DNA from: Phoenix dactylifera
Taxonomy: Eukaryota > Streptophyta > Magnoliopsida > Arecales > Arecaceae
Reading direction: 5' to 3'
Length of the DNA: 64,000 nucleotides
Assembly (NCBI RefSeq): GCF_009389715.1
Contig: NC_052394.1
Location: 23,869,399-23,933,398 of the forward strand
Shown: in pieces, positions 56,601-64,000 of the stretch
How positions within the stretch are numbered: the stretch's first letter is position 1
How the letters are laid out: each line of letters begins with the position of its first letter
Translations under genes and position numbers: made by a program
The notes under the pieces: model-generated
Databases searched by the model: none
What the model saw: only the letters and a program-made list of their open reading frames with translations
Told to the model about the DNA's origin: nothing

Positions 56601-59600
56601 TCTTGGAAGATAGAACAGGTCCTTGATAGTAAATATAAAAAACAAGTAAAAAAAAAGAAAGCTAAGCAGCATACTTGCAATTTAAAACTTCTCCTGAGCT
56701 GGAATAACCCAAATTGCTTACTATAACTATGCAATCTCTGTCAAGCCTTTCTCGTATCATGGAAACATTTATTTTTTTAACTTCACCAGTTGCTCCAAAA
56801 TCAATACCTTCAGCAACACCCCTTCTCTGTCAGAAAAGAAAAGTTATATAAGTCTACTAGACATGGGAAAGGGGAAAGAAGGTGGAAAACATTCAACCAT
56901 TCTAAGAAATCTCTTAGATTTATTTACAGTTAACATTACTACCTTTTTGAACATTAACAGCAAATTTATTATCAGGTCTAAAATATATCTATCGACGGCC
57001 ACATGAGTGTCAAGATGTTGCAAAACAACTGGTAAATTAAGGAAGTTACTAGCTTACTAATGTTGTGATGCCACCACTGTCTTGGTAACCTCCTTAGAAC
57101 CTTGTTGTGCTATGCCCCACATCTCTCTCTTATACCAGAAGAAACTCCCTACTTGTTAATTCTTTAAAGAGGGAGAAAGGGGAAAAAATGCTGAATTCAT
57201 GGATAAACCAAAAAAGTTGATCAGACCTCAATTGTTTGGGTCCAGTTGCCAACTTGAAAAGGACTAAAAAGGATAATTGCTATGACTATTTGTACGGCAC
57301 AGGAAGCCGCATTGTTTGGTTACTCCTCCTGGGCAGTGAAGCAAAGAATTCCAGAAAATAAGTATTTTGTGTCAGGATTGAAATATTAGTCATTTCTGAA
57401 CAAAATTATAATTTGATCTTGATAATACACCTGATGCGAACACAGTTATATATAGTAAGTCTGTCTTACATTGTCAGAAAATGTCTATGCAAGAACATAG
57501 TGAAGAAAGTCCAAAATGAGGAAAATCTGGAAGCAGATTACAATCCCATTCTGATCTAACAAACTCAACTACCATCAACTTCATAAAGCAGTAAGTTATT
57601 GATCACCCACTGGAGATCAATTGACTACCATGATTGATTGGTTGTAAATTCTCAGGTTATTTATCAACTGAAATGGCAGAGAATAGTCTATGCAGTAAAC
57701 TGTACATGGAGGTAAGCTTAGTTCAATCACATCTGACAACAGTAAAGTTCCCAAGAGCATTACTGAGACTAATTTTAGAATTGTTTGAGTGTAGGTTCTA
57801 AGCTCAGAAAGCTAATGTAGTACTTTACCCATAGGATTTCAGCAAAATGTTTGAAGGATGCCATGAGAGGACATCTTCAAGGCACCACAACTTCCTTCAG
57901 AATTTTCTTATTAACAACATCCTTTTTATTAACAAAGAAAGGTTTTAAGAACTTGTGTAACAAGAGATGAATGTCTTTATCCTATGATCTTAGGAACAAT
58001 AGCATGAATTCTAGGATTCAGTTCTGGCAGGCTATGCAATATTGATCACCTTAGCTGCAAGGAAATTGCCACTTGCAACGCAAACACCAAGTTCATGCCA
58101 ACGACTATTATCACCATGCCGGCGAAGATTCAATATAGGGGGCCCTGGAGAAAGCTTTGCCTCTATTGTAAGACGAATCCTCCCAGCAGCCTCCATTGCT
58201 GCCTCTAGCGAATCAGAATCCGTGATTCGGTACCGGCCAACATACTTGCCCTTGCTTCCTTAAAGATAATGGAGTATATGAAGAACACGTGAGAGCATAT
58301 CACATGACACTAGAACAGCAAGCACCGATAAAGGCATAGCATGAAGTAAGCACCAAAACAACAAATACAAAAACAGACATTTTTCTGTTATGCTCTACAA
58401 GCAAACATAGTTAGATGGCATTGAACTATGAACATCAAATGGGTACTAGATGTCGAACTTTACAAAGTTGAAAACTCATAAATTTGAAAATTGAGATTTT
58501 TATAAAATTCTGGCAAAGTTGTGAAAATCTGCAGCATTGCCTCAGAAAAATCTGACAAGGATTTTAGTCCTATAGATATTCTTTAAAAAAAATAGAGTAG
58601 GAAAAAGAAAGTTAACATGAGAGTTTTTACTATATCAGTTTTTTTCCATTAAAATACAGCAACACAACAAAATAATATCAGATTTATTGCTTTAATTGTT
58701 TATATTATGTTAAATAATTGCTAGTTTTGGGCAATAATGTAGGATCAAAATTCATTCTTTCACGATAGTATGCCCTGACTTTTCTATTAGAGAAACCAAG
58801 AATAGATACTTAAGTTGTGCACCGAGGGTCTTCTTATCAGCCAATGATATGCACAAGTCACAGTTTGACTCAAAGCCCAGGAGTTCCTTTACTTCAACAT
58901 TCTTATGTTGTAACAAGCATAAGTAAATAAATAAAAAAGATGAAGATCTATTTCAAGAAAAAAAAAGATTGAATGAAAAGCTGGCTTCATCATGATGCTT
59001 TTGAGAAAGAAAAACATGAGCACACAAGCACATGAAAAAATCCAGGAACAATGACTATCGATATGGATATGAGGCCCAAGAAGTGCAATCATGCAAGAAC
59101 CAATCTACCTTTAGATGTGATAATTTTCCACCTACCTCTCTCTGCCAAGAGCTTATCAATTTGGACATGGGTCCCAGGAACAAGGACAAATTTGATCCCC
59201 AGACCATGGAGGAGTGAAATATCCTGAATACAGATGCATGAAAAATTATGATCAGTGTAAGTTATTTGCAGCAATGGCTTCCTCTACCAGTTCTCAGTTC
59301 AAAAATTCTCCCACAAAGGGGAAAAAAAAAGCATCAACTGAGATGTATGTCAGCAACTACAAAAACAAAGATGTACGAAATATGAGTTAATGGAGTTCTA
59401 TGAAATACAATTTGGACATAAGTCCCAGGAACAAGGACAAATTTGATCCCCAGACCATGGAGGAGTGAAATATCCTGAATACAGATGCATGAAAAATTAT
59501 GATCAGTGTAAGTTATTTGCAGCAATGGCTTCTCTACAAGTTACAGGTTTTCTCAGTTCAAAAATTCTCCCAAAAAGAAATAAAAAGGCATCAATTGAGA

Positions 59601-61001
59601 TGTATGTCAACAACTAGAAAAAACAAAGATGTATGAAATATGAGTTAATGGAGTTCTATGAAATGCAATTTCAGTCAATTGATTAATAACCAAATATTGA
59701 ATAAAAAACTGAATGGATCAGACAAGGAAGCATGTGCTGCTTAGCTGCTTTCTTCTGCAGGCTGGCATAATTGCTTCCTAATTAATGCAGAGGAAGAAGC
59801 AGCCTAAATAAATTGCATGTGGATCCTAGATAGACTGAGTGTGTATTATTAACACTATAAAGTAACAAGCTCTTTACTTGACCAACTTTGCTACGTGAAC
59901 ATATGTCTTCATTAGTAATGAGAAAAATGGATGACACAAAAAAAAAGGAGTGGGGGTGCAGAACTATGACTAACCCCAATCTTATATCAGTTTTGTCAAT
60001 CTTGTAACAGTTTTGCAGACGCTACAGATCAATCAAATAATTTTAGAAACATATTGACAAAAACTAGAAAAACAATTATTAAATCCAAAGAAAGCAAAAA
60101 GATGCTCAAATATAACAACTTGGATGGGACAGGGCTTATTTTTTCATGTCTGTTAATTATATACAGCTTACCTGACATGGAGCCTGTGAAAGCTTCAAAA
60201 GGGCTTCCAATTACTAATGAGCTTGGACAAAAATTATAGAGGAGTTCTAAGAGGCCCCGCAACACGGTTCCAAAACGTTGTATCTTAGTTCATTCAATCA
60301 CGAAAGTGCACCTTCGAAGGGTCGCGCGACTATGAATTTGACAGTTAAGCTTTATGCCGATACCATCTTCCAGTAATTTGGGCCCATTTCAGCCGAGGGG
60401 AATGAGATGACCTAGAAAACTGAATCTCATTTGGCCCTAGACGCTCAAATTGTTTAAACGAAATTTTCTTTCCAAAAATTTCATGAGCTCAGGCCTTTCC
60501 TGAACCTTCCATGAGTATGAAGTGGAATCCAACAAATGAAAAAACACAATTAATTTCTTCTCCAGCACAAGTTCACCGCAAACAAACAATCCAATTCTAT
60601 TACGTCTGGAATGAATGAGTGCATGAATGAAAACAGCACAAAGAAGGAGACAAAGATCGACATAGATATACCTGGAGAATGCTATCCAAGTACGGGCTAG
60701 CCACGATCTCCCCCGAGATGACGACGACGAAAGTGCTTCCCCTGTGGCCCCTTATATACGGCCACGCCTGGCGAAACCAGCCCACGAATTGCTGGTTCTC
60801 CCTGTCGGGGTACGCGTCGGAGAAGCCATTCCCGGCGTCCCCGTCGAAGCGGCTACAGCGAACAGAGAGAACTCGCCTGCGTTCAAGATCGTGGCACTTG
60901 GAGACGTAGCGAACAGGAAGGACGCGCGGAAACTTCTTGGAATCAGAAAATCTCGCGACAGCGCGTGGAGAAATCCACGGCTTGGAGCAAGAAGCGGCCA
61001 T
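50636..61001 (-). CDS. NAGS: N-acetylglutamate synthase (amino-acid acetyltransferase), chloroplastic
   Basis: Catalyses acetyl-CoA + glutamate to N-acetylglutamate, the first step of arginine synthesis in plastids. Ten exons join in frame to 600 aa: 61001-60672, 59223-59136, 58258-58050, 56826-56675, 56203-55780, 54183-54086, 53319-53208, 53006-52847, 51459-51387 and 50792-50636. The basic, serine-rich N-terminus ([20 protein letters not shown]) looks like a transit peptide. An amino-acid-kinase domain follows (about residues 85-400: [63 protein letters not shown]). The C-terminal GNAT domain (about 440-580) has [19 protein letters not shown], with the acetyl-CoA motif RGHGQG, and [15 protein letters not shown]. 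Length matches plant NAGS (about 600). Intron 1 holds a duplicated partial exon 2. Confidence 0.93.
59157..59665. repeat. Tandem duplication (about 251 bp) including NAGS exon 2
   Basis: The unit 59157-59407 recurs at 59408-59665 with an offset of 251 bases and few differences. The first copy contains most of true exon 2 (59223-59136) with its acceptor. The second copy carries the same acceptor (exon-like start at 59474) and 22 of the 29 codons, but lacks the original donor. Confidence 0.92.
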
Positions 61002-61799
61002 GCGGGAGGGAGGGAAACCCTAATCGGGCGACAAAGAGGACGCGAGGGTGGAGGGCCGGTCTTGTGGCGGGCGAAAAACGAATGCGGAATATAGAAAACT
61101 TAGGTAGGTGCTGCTCCCCTAAAACACGACGAGAATAATCTGTGATGAATGGCTGTGATTCCACCTCATCGGCGGTAGGTTCGCTGATGTTTCCTAACAT
61201 ATTACATATGTAAGCTACTTACCGTGCGATTCCAGGTCTTGTCATTAGTCGAGATTGAGATTGAGCTGATTCCGAAATTTCAATTCCCGCAACTAGTTCA
61301 GATTATTTAAGGTAACATATTTAAATTGAAGTCGGCAACTGTTTCTGGACATCCTCCGCCCCGCAGCCGATTTCAGTAACTACTAACTAGTCCGTCAAAA
61401 TGACTAATTTACCCCTTACTCCCTTGAAACCGGCAATGCGGGCACAGCCATCCATAGGATCGATGCTTATCACGTGCATTGCATGTGACAAACTCTACCA
61501 TGCTCTTTTTTTTATTATTTCTTTTTAAAAAAATGGCTGGAAACATTCTAAGGGGATATCTAGCTAGTTCAATGCTTTAATTCAGGAACCTTGGCCAAAG
61601 CTGCTTTGTTTTTAAAAGTCTCAACTCTGCTTCTCCGAGCATTTGTGCTCCTATTGGCTTGGGGCAAGGCGGGAGAGAGGGATGGAGAAGGAGAGGGAGA
61701 GATCCCTCGAGGTCGATTTCTCGTAGAGATCGACGAGAAAGGCCGCTCTACTTGAGACATCGCAGCCGAGCTTGCCTCAAATCCGAGATCAGGAAGGGA
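61002..61799. other. Upstream region between NAGS and the enolase copy
   Basis: The first 100-200 bases are GC-richer and probably hold the NAGS promoter and leader; no clear TATA box was seen. The rest is AT-rich and then a purine-rich stretch (61660-61740) that may be the leader of the enolase relative. Confidence 0.45.
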
Positions 61800-64000
61800 G
61801 AAGCATCACGGCGCACATGCTCTCTCGGAAGATCGAAGACGCCCCAAGACTCCAGACCATGTTCTCTTCATCGTACGCTGCCTTCGTTCCAACTTCTTTG
61901 GTTGTAATTGTTCTCGTTTTCTCCTTTTAGGTTCATCCAATATAATGTGTTCGCTTGAATGTATTCAAACTTCTTGGGAATGGCGCTGTCAAATCATATG
62001 AAGAAAGCTGTTCTTTCTGCGATCACAAAGATCAAAGCGCGGCGGATCTTGGATAGCAGGGGATCCCTACTGTGGAAGTGCATCTCTACACGAACAAGGG
62101 GACGCATCGAAACTCGGTTCCGAGCGGTGCCGCTACTGGAATTTAAGCTGCTTGTCTTTCTTATGCCTGCTTTTCTTAGACTTTTTTGGCTTCTTTGGAA
62201 TGAGTTGCTGTGCTGAAATATCCGATCTAGGGTAGAAGACGAATCATCTAAAATCTATTCTCCAGTTGTTTTATTTTGCATATATATGGATATAATTATG
62301 CTCTGGGATTGATGGGAGATTAGATTTTTAATTTACGGTAAGAGGCTTACTTAGTTAAGAATCAAGAAGAGGAGTAGCGTTGTTGGTAGTATGTACAACC
62401 AGAAGATAACTGTGAGAAATTTGGATCAATGAAACTCTCTACAGGGAAAGGCTTTACAAATGTTTTAAAGAAACATGGAAGTGCAGCCCTAGAATATGTC
62501 TTGAAAGCATATTTGGCTATTTAACATTGCTATGTTCTTATATTCCTTCAAGAGGTAGGAATTGTTGCCTTTTCATTATGTGAATCACCATCTGGGAATG
62601 TGAAAAGCCATGTAGGCAATATCATAACCCATATTAGTGGACCGCATGAAGCTGTCTATTCTCTGACTTTCTTCATGCGGTTTGTCCGTTATGATACTTA
62701 GCTGTTCTGCTTTTGCTTTTATGTTTCTGCATTCATTTTCTTTATGTAGATGATACTAGCTTACTATTATGCAGCACTAGTAAATAGAAACATATGTAAT
62801 CTCAATGCCTGATTTGTCTTTAGTGGTTTGCGCTGTTTTGAAATGTCAACCGCATTTGCTTTTATATGTACGCAAAACCTGATCACTGATCTATAGTCAA
62901 GTTATTGGGCTTCGGTTTAATTACTGACCCTATGAGGAGGCTGTTGAATTGCGTGATGGTGAGAAAGGTAAATATCTTGGAAAGGATGTTCCAAGAGCAG
63001 TGTATATTACTAATGAAAATATTTCTGAAGCTTTAATTGGCATGGACTCTGTACTTCAATCCCAGATCAATCAACCAATGATGGATTTGGACAAAAATGA
63101 GAATAAGGCAAGTTCTTCTGTCAACGTTTTCCATATGCTTTGCCTCTCTACATTTAATCCTTAAAAAGCCTTTTGTACTTGAAATATTTCTTCGTAATTG
63201 CAATGCAGTGCACAATACTGGCTTGTATTTATGCGCAAACTTCTTTACCATCTCCAATTTATTTTTTACTCTTATGTCATTAAAAAACTCCTGGTTCTAC
63301 ATTACTTTTTATTTAAATCTTTTAATTCATTAAGTTTTCATCAAGTTGTTTACAGTTTATCTCATGAAGCACACCCTCCCCCAATCCTTCCAATAATAAC
63401 AGTAAATAAACAATGCTGTCCCACAACCTCGTCCCCTCTACCAATAAAGAAAAGCAAAATGGAGTAGCACAATTAACAGAATTGTAAAGTTGTTAAGGAA
63501 TTGCCGACTCTGCTTTTTCGTTGATTATTGCTTGAGTTTGCATTTTGGTGTATTAGGTTTTCATTTACTCCAGTCCTGTTGTATTTTATATTGCACTATG
63601 TATCAAATCACATTTGTCTATTACCAACGGAGAACTCTACTTGCTTTCATAAGTTATTTGTTCATCTTGAATGCAAATATATCTAAAGTAATAAATGATT
63701 TAATGCATTTAACATTTCAATATGATCTTATTTTTTGTCAATAGAGATATTTTGCAGAGGAAACTTCATCTTTTTCCCCTATAATTTCATTGTGCAACTT
63801 ATATAATTTAAGTAGCAGAATGTAAGAGTTCGGCAACATTTTGCAGGCTGAACTTGGAGCAAATGCTATGTTAGCTGCATCAATTGTTGCATGTAAAGCT
63901 GGTGCTGTGGAAAAAGGGAGGCATGATATCTTTTCTACTAATTTTTTTAGTTTCCTTTGCTTTCATAATTCTGATTCTTTTTGGACTGTTTGATCTTGCA
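61800..64000 (+). pseudogene. Decayed copy of a cytosolic enolase (ENO3-like), runs off right edge
   Basis: Pieces of 2-phosphoglycerate dehydratase appear in order. 61816-61840 reads MLSRKIEDA, then jumps out of frame to DHVLFIV. 61990-62144 reads NHMKKAVLSAITKIKARRIL, then DSRG, and shifts frame within the conserved GIPTVEVHLYTNKG stretch. 62931-63107 reads EAVELRDGEKGKYLG, NISEALIGMDSVLQSQI and MMDLDKNENK. 63847-63918 reads AELGANAMLAASIVACKAGA. The deletion in exon 1, the lost frame in exon 2 and missing AG acceptors before exons 2 and 3 (GCTGTC and TGACCC precede them) indicate a pseudogene. The intron after 63107 would start with GC, not GT. Introns are kept, so it came from a DNA-level duplication. 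Catalytic residues lie beyond the window. Confidence 0.78.

Noticed and set aside
1-64000. CRISPR arrays, operons, ribosome-binding sites, rRNA and tRNA genes
   Set aside because: None seen. Gene structure is that of a plant nucleus, so bacterial features are not expected.

Overview
The window is nuclear DNA of a flowering plant. Genes are split by GT-AG introns, most intergenic DNA is AT-rich, and LINE and LTR retrotransposons sit inside introns and between genes. All recognisable genes are plant families: SYP81, a proline transporter, a class I small heat-shock protein, a DYW pentatricopeptide-repeat protein, chloroplast N-acetylglutamate synthase and a cytosolic enolase relative. GC-rich first exons and the style of the repeats suggest a monocot, and a palm seems plausible. 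That placement is from memory of similar sequences, not from a search.

Layout. 1-2680: 5' part of SYP81 on the minus strand, running off the left edge. 3306-5738: a 2.4-kb solo LTR with a 5-bp target duplication and an array of hairpin-forming repeats. 6433-8193: a broken fragment of an ASCC3/DExH14-type helicase on the minus strand, preceded by a 662-bp, almost perfect tandem duplication and a TATA box. 8200-11912: mostly featureless AT-rich DNA. 11913-27331: a seven-exon proline transporter on the plus strand (442 aa). Its third intron holds a truncated LINE and its fourth a young LTR element. 27.9-28.5 kb: fragments of a SOUL-type heme-binding gene and possibly of an LTR. 28813-29280: intronless small heat-shock gene with heat-shock elements. 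30313-36843: SSUH2-like zinc-motif protein (minus, 7 exons, 423 aa), head to head with the DYW PPR gene at 37250-40274, which carries one frame change. 40720-42880: an unprocessed pseudogene copy of the proline transporter. 43157-49556: an essentially full-length LINE with a 15-bp target duplication. 50636-61001: N-acetylglutamate synthase (minus, 10 exons, 600 aa). 61800-64000: a decayed enolase copy running off the right edge.

The host genes have unrelated jobs: ER-Golgi vesicle fusion, amino-acid uptake, protein folding, organelle RNA editing and arginine synthesis. There is no operon-like logic and I see no novel multi-gene system. The most informative signals are structural. They are the covarying hairpin repeats in the solo LTR, the near-intact LINE family with a conserved ATGA junction between its two ORFs, the very recent 662-bp duplication, a duplicated partial exon inside the NAGS gene, and a local transporter duplication that preserves the empty site of the young LTR insertion. 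Exon boundaries were read by hand from splice signals, phase and remembered family sequence. Each gene model closes in frame.
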